5,781 nt of DNA from Nitrospira sp. (lineage in GTDB: Bacteria; Nitrospirota; Nitrospiria; Nitrospirales; Nitrospiraceae). The translations under genes were made by a program, and so were the position numbers. How positions within the stretch are numbered: position 1 is the stretch's first letter; the number at the start of each line of letters is the position of its first letter. This document shows, piece by piece, positions 1 to 5,637 of the stretch. A model generated the notes under the pieces. It made no database searches. It was not told the DNA's origin and saw only the letters and a list, made by a program, of their open reading frames with translations. The stretch spans positions 1-5,781 of the forward strand of contig JANYBU010000025.1 in NCBI GenBank assembly GCA_025360665.1, given 5' to 3'.

Positions 1-921
1 ATCACTGGGGGTTTCCAGCCCGTTCATCTCGGCCGCATGGGCCAATTCATACGGAACAAGGATGAGGTTGTTTGCACGGTCGATACTCAGATCTCCCGGC
101 GAGGGTAAGAATTCGGCGATGACTTGAAACCGCTTGTCCCAACTCATGCGCCAGACTTTTCCCGTCGTGAAATCCGACACGTACATGTTGCCCCAACGGT
201 CGAAATCCACCCCGCGAAGATTTTGAAAGCGGCTGGAAAAGAATCCGTTGGAGAAGAGTTCCGTCACCAGGCCTTCCGGCGAGACCTCGGAAATCTTGCC
301 CTTGTCCCAACTCACTGCAATGATCTGGCCGGACTTGGGATGGACGACAAGGCCTGACGGGCCGGCCAGGGCGCGGTCTGTGACCAGCACGGAAAACGTC
401 TGGGTGTCCAGATCGACACGGTAAATTGTGTTGGCCTTCTGATCGGAGCAATACAAGTGGCTCTTGCCATCGAAGGTCACGTCGCTCAACGAGGCCTGTG
501 GCAGCCCCGACTGTGAGGTAGATGGCGATCGGATGGTGAGCGCCAGGACGGGCTTACCGGTGGTCGTGTCAAAGCCCCGTAAGGTATCGAGATCGGCCAC
601 GTAGAGCACATGCTCCACCACGGCCATGCCTTTGGGGGCATGGAGGGTGACGTTCCCCTTGCCGCCTTGGATGAACTTTAGATCGAGGAGTTTGCCGTTG
701 GGATCGAGTTTGGTGATGAATCCGTTATTATCGGCAGCCTCCGACTCGCCGTTGACGCTTGAGATGAAATAGCCCTTCTCGAGGGGATCATTCACGAAGC
801 TATAGGGAGATTGCAGTTCCGTCACGGTGATCTGGGCGCCGAGCGGGCTGACGATCACAAGGGGTATGATCAAGATAAGCCAGGCTGCTGGATGGTTGAT
901 GACGCGTGTCAGAAGGGACAT
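1..921 (-). CDS. Exported NHL/SMP-30-like beta-propeller protein (3' end outside window)
   Basis: Reading the minus strand from ATG at 921 gives 307 codons with no stop before the left edge. Residues 1-29 look like a Sec signal peptide: a basic start (MSLLTRVINH), a hydrophobic core at about 13-25, and a likely cleavage after SPLGA. The mature part carries repeated beta-propeller blades of NHL/SMP-30 style: PKGMAVVEHVLYVADL, LSDVTFDGKSHLYCSD, PSGLVVHPKSGQIIAVSW, LRGVDFDRWGNMYVSDF, and a final PGDLSIDRANNLILVPYELA. Such proteins are periplasmic or secreted; some are lactonases or sugar-acid binding proteins, but no specific substrate can be assigned here. The last blade suggests that little of the C-terminus is missing. 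No clear Shine-Dalgarno precedes the ATG. GTG codons one and seven codons upstream (922-924 and 940-942) are in frame and possible starts. The gene is intact, unlike its neighbours to the right. Confidence 0.85.
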   Translation of the reverse strand, partial: MSLLTRVINHPAAWLILIIPLVIVSPLGAQITVTELQSPYSFVNDPLEKGYFISSVNGESEAADNNGFITKLDPNGKLLDLKFIQGGKGNVTLHAPKGMAVVEHVLYVADLDTLRGFDTTTGKPVLALTIRSPSTSQSGLPQASLSDVTFDGKSHLYCSDQKANTIYRVDLDTQTFSVLVTDRALAGPSGLVVHPKSGQIIAVSWDKGKISEVSPEGLVTELFSNGFFSSRFQNLRGVDFDRWGNMYVSDFTTGKVWRMSWDKRFQVIAEFLPSPGDLSIDRANNLILVPYELAHAAEMNGLETPSD

Positions 922-990
922 CACGGAGGAGATTCTGCTCACAAGGTAGATGGCTCTTGATCTGTGGTTGTCGAATGGAAGAAAGATGAT

Positions 991-1014
991 TTTGAAAAGG
1001 CTCGGTGTTTCAAA
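991..1014. promoter_or_regulatory. Dyad TTTGAAA-N10-TTTCAAA upstream of propeller gene
   Basis: Perfect 7-bp inverted arms at 991-997 and 1008-1014 are separated by 10 bases. The dyad lies about 70 bp upstream of the minus-strand propeller gene start. The geometry suits a dimeric regulator operator, but no regulator can be named, and chance occurrence in this AT-rich stretch is possible. Confidence 0.25.
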
Positions 1015-1114
1015 TGGTTTCCCCATTTTTTATTGGAATACCGAGGGTTAGGAGTATTTCAGCTGCTTTACTGGTTTCAGAGGTTCTCAGCTATTTGGAC
1101 AACTTTTAGTAGCA

Positions 1115-1127
1115 CAAATTTAGCACA
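1115..1127 (+). repeat. 13-bp direct repeat, left copy (recombinase-tail remnant)
   Basis: The sequence CAAATTTAGCACA is identical to 3462-3474 inside the recombinase fragment. In both places the open frame reads it as the same motif: S-T-N-L-A-H here and S-P-N-L-A-Q at 3460. A second shared block, GTCCTGC, follows at nearly the same distance (1148-1154 and 3498-3504, a difference of 3 bases, one codon). This points to a second, badly decayed recombinase C-terminus rather than a chance match, but the evidence is short. Confidence 0.4.
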
Positions 1128-1249
1128 CGCTCTGCCTGATGCTTCGAGTCCTGCTCGGCTTTCCGAACCGTACAATTTGCGAACCTTAAGATTCGGGGTT
1201 CTACGGGCACAGACAGCCTCGCCACAGAAGACCATCTTTCTCTAGGAGT

Positions 1250-1262
1250 GGTGTCCGACACC
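1250..1262. repeat. REP-like palindrome GGTGTCCGACACC
   Basis: A 13-base palindrome with arms GGTGTC and GACACC and a one-base centre. Imperfect outer pairing is possible between AGGAG at 1244-1248 and CTCCT further right (about 1271-1275). It lies 22 bases beyond the end of the minus-strand mgsA remnant. The shape resembles REP-type intergenic palindromes. There is no T-run, so it is not a typical intrinsic terminator. Confidence 0.35.
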
Positions 1263-1284
1263 TCAGCCTGCTCCTTCCCCTCGT

Positions 1285-1740
1285 CTATATTTCAGGATTG
1301 CGGCAGCCCTCATAATCGGGTATCAGGCGATCATATTTTCCATCCATGAGAGGAGACGAGATCACGAAATCCGGAGAATCGCGATTACAGGCAATGGGAA
1401 TATTCCACACCACTGCCATGCGCAAGAGGGCCTTGACATCGGGATCATGCGGGCATGGGTTCGAGCGGATCCCAGAAAAAGCTGAGAATATTGATCTTGT
1501 CAGAGACAATTCTGGCACCGATTTTCTGGTCCCCGCCCAAGGGCCCGCTTTGGAATCTCGTTATTTTAAAGTCAGGTTCACGTTCCAGGATCTCGCCATT
1601 GGTGCCTGTCGCATACACTTTGTGGTATGGAAATAGATCGCGGTTGTAATTGGCCCATTCCACCAGATCCCGTTCTTATTATCGTGAGCGACCAGAGCAA
1701 CGTTCTTGTCATGATGCATAACAATTTTCTTGTTCGTCAT
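1285..1740 (-). pseudogene. mgsA: Methylglyoxal synthase, broken by two frameshifts
   Basis: Methylglyoxal synthase converts dihydroxyacetone phosphate to methylglyoxal and phosphate in the cytosol, a bypass of lower glycolysis. Joining three minus-strand pieces gives a protein of about 151 residues, the normal family length (152 in E. coli). Piece 1 (ATG at 1740) has NVALVAHDNKN. Piece 2 has EWANYNRDLF, VYATGTNGEIL, SGPLGGDQKIGA and FFWDPLEPMP. Piece 3 has HDPDVKALLR, VVWNIPIACN and LIPDYEG, and ends at TAG 1285-1287. In the joined protein the family's active-site residues fall at the E. coli positions: His19, Asp20, Asp71, Asp91, His98 and Asp101. One base is missing near 1669-1672 and one extra base lies in the GGG run at 1451-1453, so the original frame is restored after the second lesion. 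As written it cannot make the enzyme without frameshifting. The alternative is sequencing error. Confidence 0.88.
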
Positions 1741-1855
1741 ATCACTTCTTTGTCCCAATGCGGGTGCTCCCCCGATCTGTACCCTTGTCGAACATTGGGA
1801 TTTGATCTCCCAAGGGCACCTGCCGCATAAATCACACGGATTGGAACGTCCCAGG

Positions 1856-2101
1856 CTAACATAGAACCTGGGCCAGGGGGGGCCGATCATGTTCCGGTTG
1901 CCCCAGCTTCTCCAACAACGTCGCCAGGTCGCACCGTGCCAAGATATCCGCTGGATAAACTGCCAGGGCATCATGAAGCCGACCGATTCGTGCGATCCAT
2001 TCCTCACTCGGCGCATAGAGCCTGAGTGCTGGTGGTTCCACCGAGCGTTCAGCTTTCACCGTCATGCTCGTGCTCCTGTTCTTTTTGGCCTTCTTTCCCA
2101 C
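1856..2101 (-). CDS. Small TPR-like protein, probably truncated by a frameshift
   Basis: This minus-strand frame of 81 residues starts 16 bases after the accessory-subunit remnant. The N-terminus is lysine-rich (GKKAKKN). Residues 40-70 form a TPR-like helix pair: EEWIARIGRLHDALAVYPAD, then LARCDLATLLEKLGQPEH. The frame stops at TAG 1856-1858, in the middle of what should be the next TPR helix. In another frame, translation just downstream gives NPCDLCGR, which resembles the usual continuation of such a repeat (D-P-x-x-L-x-x-R). An indel near 1860 is therefore likely. A third frame stops at TGA 1737-1739, overlapping the mgsA start. Two starts are possible: GTG at 2101, or ATG at 2065 with AGGAG 7 bases before it; the latter has the better ribosome site. 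The function is unknown; a role in protein-protein contact is only inferred from the TPR-like pattern. Confidence 0.55.
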   Translation of the reverse strand: MGKKAKKNRSTSMTVKAERSVEPPALRLYAPSEEWIARIGRLHDALAVYPADILARCDLATLLEKLGQPEHDRPPLAQVLC

Positions 2102-2117
2102 GCCGGACCCGCAACCT

Positions 2118-2807
2118 TTACGCCGGCTGTGTATTCACTCGCTCGATCCCATGGTTCGCGCGGACCTGTGTCTCCGTCAGCCGGACATTTTCCCCGTTTT
2201 TCGGCATCTCAATGCCCAATTCCTTCCGAACGGTTCGAAAAATGTCGATGACATGGTCCATCTTCTTCGGATCGACATCCTGCACGCTAAGCATCGCGTC
2301 TTCATGAATGTCATGGCAGTAGGCGACCGTAAGGCAGTTCGTTCAGGCCCGCACCATCCGCAACGCCAGGTTGGCGTAATGGCAGTGAATGCCGATGAAC
2401 AGGGCCACTTCGATTTTGTTTCCCCAGATCGTCAGGTTCGGATGATTCGGGTTGATGACCTCTTCCGGATCGATCTTGGGGTACTTGGGCCGATAGTCCG
2501 GCATCGGAATGATCATGACGTTCGGGATCTCCGCCGCAAGTTTCAGCAACGCTTGCCCTTTCGCCATCCATTCCGTATTCCAGGCCCATAAATACAACGG
2601 CCCCGGGAAAATCATCGGATTCTTCCGGGTAAACAGTTGCCTTGCGGACTCAGCGATGACCTCATCCTCCGGAGCGTGGTGACCGTACAACAGTCCGAAT
2701 CCGGAATCGGGATGAGTGACACCAAGCTGCATCGCACACGGCGGATGGAATCCTGCCGGGCCTACGTCGATCAGACGTTCACGCTTTTCGCTACTCAATG
2801 GGTCCAT
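2118..2807 (-). pseudogene. 2-oxoacid:ferredoxin oxidoreductase accessory subunit-like, in-frame TGA
   Basis: One minus-strand frame runs from ATG 2807 to TAA 2118-2120 (229 codon positions), interrupted only by TGA at 2343-2345 (codon 155). Before it are FHPPCAMQLGVTHPDSGFG, LYGHHAPEDEVIAESARQLF, NPMIFPGPLYLWAWN, MPDYRPKYPKIDPEEVINP and NLTIWGNKIEVALFIG-HCHYANLALRMVRA. After it the same frame resumes with TNCLTVAYCHDIHEDAMLSV, VDPKKMDHVIDIFRTVRKEL and GIEMPK. From memory these match a conserved small protein encoded with five-subunit pyruvate/2-oxoglutarate:ferredoxin oxidoreductases of the reductive TCA cycle, often labelled a 'carbon monoxide dehydrogenase beta subunit family' protein. I expect Gly at the stop (RAGTNC), so one GGA-to-TGA change explains it. 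The start has AAAGGA (2815-2820) 7 bases upstream. None of the catalytic oxidoreductase subunits is next to it in this window. Confidence 0.75.
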
Positions 2808-3241
2808 GAGTCGTTCCTTTCTGCTTTGGTATGCTGTGGGGCACCCACCCGGCGGAGTCCTGGGTCTTCCGCTCCACGCCCTGTTGGACGGAAATCCGCT
2901 GAGTTTGGTGCTGTGACCGTCCTCCTCATGAAGACCTCTGGAGCGGGATCATCATGTCGGACGACTGTGTCTGTTCATTTCGAGTCGCCAACCGGCGCAG
3001 TGCGCTGACATTCTACATCAACCAGGGCGGGAATTGGAACCTATGCTAGTACGTAGGATGCAGGCTGTATACCCTACGGCGTGGGTACTGGTAAAGTTTG
3101 AATTGTGAGGGGCTAGCGAAAGATGAACGGCTCTTTCCTAAGAAGCCGCGCAAGAAGTATGGAAGCCGTTCGGTGTAAACGGAGTTGGTATTTCCGAGTG
3201 AAACATAGACACGGCTGAGTGCGAGCAACATCAGTCGAAGT
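2808..3241. other. Degenerate stretch without an identifiable gene
   Basis: Upstream of the accessory-subunit remnant, a minus-strand frame open from 2925 to TAG 2791-2793 reads codon-like text (QGVERKTQDSAGWVP) and overlaps the start of that remnant. It may be the tail of a lost upstream gene, but I do not recognise it. From about 3045 the composition changes. A plus-strand lysine/arginine-rich scrap (RLFPKKPRKKYGSRSV) ends at a TAA near 3176. The plus frame leading into the recombinase fragment is closed by TAG at 3206-3208. Nothing here supports an intact gene. Confidence 0.5.
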
Positions 3242-3514
3242 TTGAATCTCGCGCTAGAGAAAGCCAAGATGACGGATTCCCATTTCCATGACCTTCGCCA
3301 TACCTATGCTACGCAGATGGTCCAAGCCGGAATGGATCTGTACAAGGTGCAACGGCTCCTGGGGCATAAATCGCCACTCATGACTCAGCGGTATGCCCAT
3401 CACTATCCGGAGGGTTTGCGGGATGGCGTCGAAGCGTTGGATGTCGGTCGGGCGGTTAGCCCAAATTTAGCACAATTGCGAGTCGTGTCCGAATGCGGTC
3501 CTGCAAGCTGTTGA
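3242..3514 (+). pseudogene. Tyrosine recombinase (phage-type integrase), C-terminal fragment
   Basis: Tyrosine recombinases cut and rejoin DNA at att or similar sites. The fragment keeps the last part of the catalytic domain: HFHDLRHTYATQMV (the H-x-x-R box), VQRLLGHKSPLMTQRYAHHY (the second conserved His and the nucleophilic Tyr), then a short tail ending GPASC. At about 90 residues, against the usual 300-400, it lacks the N-terminal arm/core-binding domains and the first catalytic Arg. The frame is closed upstream by TAG at 3206-3208, and TTG at 3242 is only the first possible start codon, not a supported one. The missing N-terminus shows that it is inactive. It ends 5 bases from the CCA end of a tRNA-Arg half (3520), the usual neighbourhood of an integrase and its tRNA att site. 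Confidence 0.85.
3462..3474 (+). repeat. 13-bp direct repeat, right copy
   Basis: CAAATTTAGCACA, identical to 1115-1127 and in the same orientation, lies within the tail of the recombinase fragment. The two copies bracket the block holding the three decayed minus-strand genes, about 2.35 kb apart. Confidence 0.45.
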
Positions 3515-3519
3515 AGAAT

Positions 3520-3567
3520 TGGTGCCCCCGCTACGAATTGAACGTACGACAAACGGTTTAGGAATCC
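3520..3567 (-). pseudogene. tRNA-Arg(CCT) 3' half; probable attachment-site scar
   Basis: Read on the minus strand, this is the 3' half of a tRNA. It begins with an anticodon loop TTCCTAA (anticodon CCT at 3560-3562). The anticodon-stem 3' strand ACCGT and a 5-base variable loop follow. The T-arm has the loop TTCAATT, with stem GTACG/CGTAG pairing at 4 of 5 positions. It ends with acceptor strand CGGGGGC, A73 and an encoded CCA (3520-3522). The matching 5' acceptor strand (GCCCCCG) and a normal D-arm are not found to the right, so the gene is not complete. Retention from the anticodon loop to CCA is what integration at a tRNA 3' half leaves behind, and the adjoining recombinase supports this. 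Whether it is attL, attR or a decayed original site cannot be decided here. Confidence 0.7.
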
Positions 3568-3696
3568 ATCGTGGCTGTCACCCGAAGAGCCTGCCAAGAA
3601 CTGACGGTGAACGGTGAGGGGATAGAGGTGAGAGAAGAAAGAGGTCTCAACCTTTGATCATCTTGCCCCGGGTCTTGCGCCACGCGAACCAGGGCG
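3568..3696. other. Spacer between tRNA/integrase scar and folD promoter
   Basis: No gene is seen. It includes a 7-bp tandem repeat (ACGGTGA twice, about 3603-3616) and a purine-rich stretch at about 3614-3646. No terminator-like hairpin with a T-run is evident. Confidence 0.4.
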
Positions 3697-3726
3697 TTGA
3701 CTTGCGTAAAAATGCCCTGTTATGGT
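3697..3726 (+). promoter_or_regulatory. Candidate sigma-70 promoter of folD, overlapped by an inverted repeat
   Basis: TTGACT (3697-3702) matches the -35 consensus at 5 of 6 positions. TATGGT (3721-3726) matches -10 at 4 of 6, with an 18-base spacer. Transcription would start near 3733, before the GTG start at 3770. Six-base inverted arms CAGGGC (3690-3695) and GCCCTG (3714-3719) flank the -35 element and most of the spacer, a placement that could serve as an operator. Confidence 0.5.
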
Positions 3727-3754
3727 GCGTTGCTTTTTTCTGACGGTTTCTCTC

Positions 3755-3764
3755 AAGGAGGAGG
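3755..3764 (+). promoter_or_regulatory. Strong Shine-Dalgarno that fixes the folD start
   Basis: AAGGAGGAGG lies 5 bases before GTG 3770. It selects this GTG over the in-frame ATG at 3722, which overlaps the candidate -10 element and has no ribosome site. Confidence 0.8.
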
Positions 3765-3769
3765 AAACA

Positions 3770-4630
3770 GTGCCGGCACGATTGATCGACGGCAAAGTCT
3801 TGGCATTGCAAGTACGTGAGCGGTTGGCAACCGAATCAGCGGCGGTCTTGGCTAAGACCGGGATGAAGCCCGGGCTGGCGACGATTCTGGTGGGCGACGA
3901 TCCAGCTTCGCATCTCTATGTGAAGAGCAAGCAGAAAGCCTGTGATGCGGCAGGTATCTATATCGACGACCACAAGTTGCCGGCGAGCACGACGCAAGCA
4001 GAGTTGTTGTCCTTGATCGAGAAGAAGAACGCCGATCCCAAGATTCACGGGATTTTGGTTCAGTTGCCGCTCCCAAAGCATATCGACAGCAAGATCATTC
4101 TTGAAGCGGTGTCGCCCGACAAAGACGCAGATGGGTTTCATCCGTACAATTTCGGTCGACTTGTTGAGGGGCATCCCGTGTTTGAAGCCTGTACGCCGAA
4201 GGGCGTCATCAAGATGATCGAATCCACGGGTGTGAGCATTGAAGGGAAACGCGCCGTCGTATTGGGACGGAGCAACATCGTTGGTAAGCCGTTGGCGCTC
4301 ATGTTGCTCCAGCGCAACGCCACGGTGACGATTTGTCACTCCAAGACGAAGGATTTGCCGGCGGTCTGTCGCGAAGCCGAGCTGTTGCTGGTCGCGATTG
4401 GGAAAGCCAAGTTTGTGACGGCTGACATGGTGCGCGAAGGAGCGATTGTGATCGATGTGGGGACGAACCGGCTTCCCGACGGGAAAGTCGTCGGCGATGT
4501 TGATTTTGAACCGGTCAGTCAGAAGGCAGGTTGGATCAGTCCTGTGCCGGGTGGCGTGGGGCCGATGACGATTGCGATGCTGCTGGACAACACGGTGGAG
4601 TCTGCTAAGAGAAAGGCGGGGATGCTATAA
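3770..4630 (+). CDS. folD: Bifunctional methylene-THF dehydrogenase / methenyl-THF cyclohydrolase
   Basis: FolD interconverts 5,10-methylene-THF, 5,10-methenyl-THF and 10-formyl-THF in the cytosol using NADP(H). The GTG start gives 286 residues, the family's normal length. With this start the active-site residues fall at the E. coli numbers: Tyr50 and Lys54 (YVKSK), Gln98 (VQLPLP) and Asp121 (DKDADGF). The N-terminal catalytic domain is about 1-120. The Rossmann NADP domain follows, with CTPKGV (141-146), VVLGRSNIVGKP (163-174) and the family signature PGGVGPMT (260-267). The longer in-frame ATG at 3722 would add 16 residues (MVRCFFLTV...) that do not belong to the family, so I reject it. It is intact, opens the plus-strand one-carbon block, and is followed by a 116-base gap before the metF-type gene. 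Confidence 0.97.
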   Translation: MPARLIDGKVLALQVRERLATESAAVLAKTGMKPGLATILVGDDPASHLYVKSKQKACDAAGIYIDDHKLPASTTQAELLSLIEKKNADPKIHGILVQLPLPKHIDSKIILEAVSPDKDADGFHPYNFGRLVEGHPVFEACTPKGVIKMIESTGVSIEGKRAVVLGRSNIVGKPLALMLLQRNATVTICHSKTKDLPAVCREAELLLVAIGKAKFVTADMVREGAIVIDVGTNRLPDGKVVGDVDFEPVSQKAGWISPVPGGVGPMTIAMLLDNTVESAKRKAGML

Positions 4631-4636
4631 GAGGTA

Positions 4637-4715
4637 GCTGGAACGATCCCGTGCTTGCACAACGCGCGGCCTGAGAAGACCCTCGCTGGACGCGCGCACG
4701 ATAGAGCATCCCAGC
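4637..4715. repeat. Imperfect long palindrome between folD and metF
   Basis: Outer arms GCTGG (4637-4641) and CCAGC (4711-4715) enclose inner arms CGCGCG (4663-4668) and CGCGCG (4691-4696), so a branched or bulged hairpin of about 80 bases is possible. There is a short T-run (4719-4723) after the outer arm, so a weak or attenuating terminator is one reading; an intergenic repeat family is another. Confidence 0.4.
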
Positions 4716-4746
4716 CACTTTTTCTGAAAGCGGGGGGTAGGAAAAA

Positions 4747-5637
4747 ATGAGTCGAGAGCCGCGGCGATTGAAGGATGTGCTCGATCAGGGACAGTTTGCT
4801 GTCACGATTGAGTACAATCCCCCCAAAGGCACCAACATTTCAGGCGTGTTAGAGAATGCCAAGCAGTTGCTGGGGCGCGTGCACGGGGTCAACGTGACGG
4901 ACAACACGGCGGCCGTGGTACGGGCCGGGTCCCTTCCTGTTTGCCGACTGCTCTACGAGCTCGGGCACGATCCGGTGATGCAGATAACTTGCCGTGATCG
5001 GAATCGGATTGCGATGCAGTCGGACCTCATGGGCGCCTCCATGCTCGGCATCCGCAATATCCTGTGCCTCACCGGGGACTATCCGACCGTCGGAGACCAT
5101 AAAGAAGCGAAGCCGGTCTATGATCTGGATTCTGTCCAAGTCATGCAGCTTGTGCAAGGACTCAACAACGGACGGGATATGGCCGGTAACAAGCTGGATG
5201 GCTCGACGGCATTTACCATCGGGGCTGCGGTGACTCCCGAGGCCGATCCACTGGGACCGATGCTTGCCAAGTTTGAAGTGAAGGTGAAAGCCGGCGCCCA
5301 GTTTTTCCAGACGCAGGCGATTTACCATCCGGAGCAGTTCGCATCTTTTATGAAGGCAGTTCGCCCCTTCAAGGTCAAAGTGCTGGCGGGCATTCTCGTT
5401 CTTCGGAATCCCAAGATGGCGGAGTTCATGAATGCGAATATTCCTGGCGTGTCAGTCCCGCAGGAGATGATCGACGAACTCAGGGCTGCAGGCCCCGAGC
5501 GCGCGGAGGATGTGGGAGTGGACATCGCGGTGCGGACCATCAAGGCGGTGCGGCCATACTGCGACGGGGTCCATATTATGGCGATCAAGGCCACGCACCG
5601 GCTGGCTGACATTATTACCAAAGCGGAAGTGGGTTGA
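4747..5637 (+). CDS. metF: Methylenetetrahydrofolate reductase family protein
   Basis: MTHFR enzymes are FAD-containing TIM barrels that reduce 5,10-methylene-THF to 5-methyl-THF, the methyl donor for methionine synthesis and for folate-linked carbon fixation. The 296-residue length is normal for bacterial MetF. Visible family features are TIEYNPPKG with the presumed catalytic Glu22, VNVTDNTAAVVR (48-59), the TCRDRNR segment (81-87), LGIRNILCLTGDYP (100-113; Asp111 is the flavin/folate contact equivalent to E. coli Asp120), and GAQFFQTQAIYHPEQF near 193-208, the usual folate-side strand. The sequence is closer to the divergent MTHFRs of acetogens and Nitrospira than to E. coli MetF, so the electron donor (NADH or another carrier) is uncertain. 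No MetV-like zinc-binding subunit is encoded beside it. The start is ATG, with GGGGGGTAGG 5 bases upstream. Its stop overlaps the panB start (TGATG). Confidence 0.9.
   Translation: MSREPRRLKDVLDQGQFAVTIEYNPPKGTNISGVLENAKQLLGRVHGVNVTDNTAAVVRAGSLPVCRLLYELGHDPVMQITCRDRNRIAMQSDLMGASMLGIRNILCLTGDYPTVGDHKEAKPVYDLDSVQVMQLVQGLNNGRDMAGNKLDGSTAFTIGAAVTPEADPLGPMLAKFEVKVKAGAQFFQTQAIYHPEQFASFMKAVRPFKVKVLAGILVLRNPKMAEFMNANIPGVSVPQEMIDELRAAGPERAEDVGVDIAVRTIKAVRPYCDGVHIMAIKATHRLADIITKAEVG

Larger units (their letters stand above)
922..1284. other. Intergenic/degenerate stretch with no intact gene
   Basis: This AT-richer stretch separates the propeller gene from the methylglyoxal synthase remnant. A plus-strand open frame (964-1245) shows no recognisable domain, but at 1111-1130 it reads STNLAHA, resembling the tail of the recombinase near 3460. 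It also contains the dyad at 991-1014 and the palindrome at 1250-1262, listed separately. I found no convincing sigma-70 promoter for the minus-strand propeller gene. Confidence 0.5.

Noticed and set aside
47..451. 134-codon minus-strand open frame
   Set aside because: It is a shadow of the propeller gene, which occupies another minus-strand frame with a signal peptide and NHL blades; this frame is Arg/Pro-rich with no domain.
1140..1165. tRNA T-arm-like TTCGAGTCC at the left repeat
   Set aside because: The flanking bases do not form the 5-bp T-stem and no acceptor strand or CCA follows.
1561..2016. 151-codon minus-strand open frame
   Set aside because: It is a composite. Its second half is the mgsA N-terminus until the first frameshift; its first half is out of frame with the TPR-like gene and only partly meaningful.
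2343..2345. UGA recoding (glycine code or selenocysteine)
   Set aside because: TGA works as a normal stop at the end of metF, the expected residue is Gly rather than Cys or Sec, and no SECIS-like hairpin is apparent right after the codon.
2064..2591. 175-codon plus-strand open frame
   Set aside because: It is antisense to the accessory-subunit gene, which has clear family sequence on the minus strand; no domain is recognisable on the plus strand.
3046..3267. 73-codon minus-strand open frame beside the integrase remnant
   Set aside because: No recognisable motif or ribosome site, and it overlaps the start of the recombinase fragment.
3520..3600. Complete tRNA-Arg gene
   Set aside because: The 5' acceptor strand GCCCCCG is absent, the anticodon stem has a mismatch and a wobble, and the D-arm candidate is badly spaced.
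3836..4339. Minus-strand frames inside folD, and 4849-5328 inside metF
   Set aside because: They are antisense shadows of two well-supported plus-strand genes.
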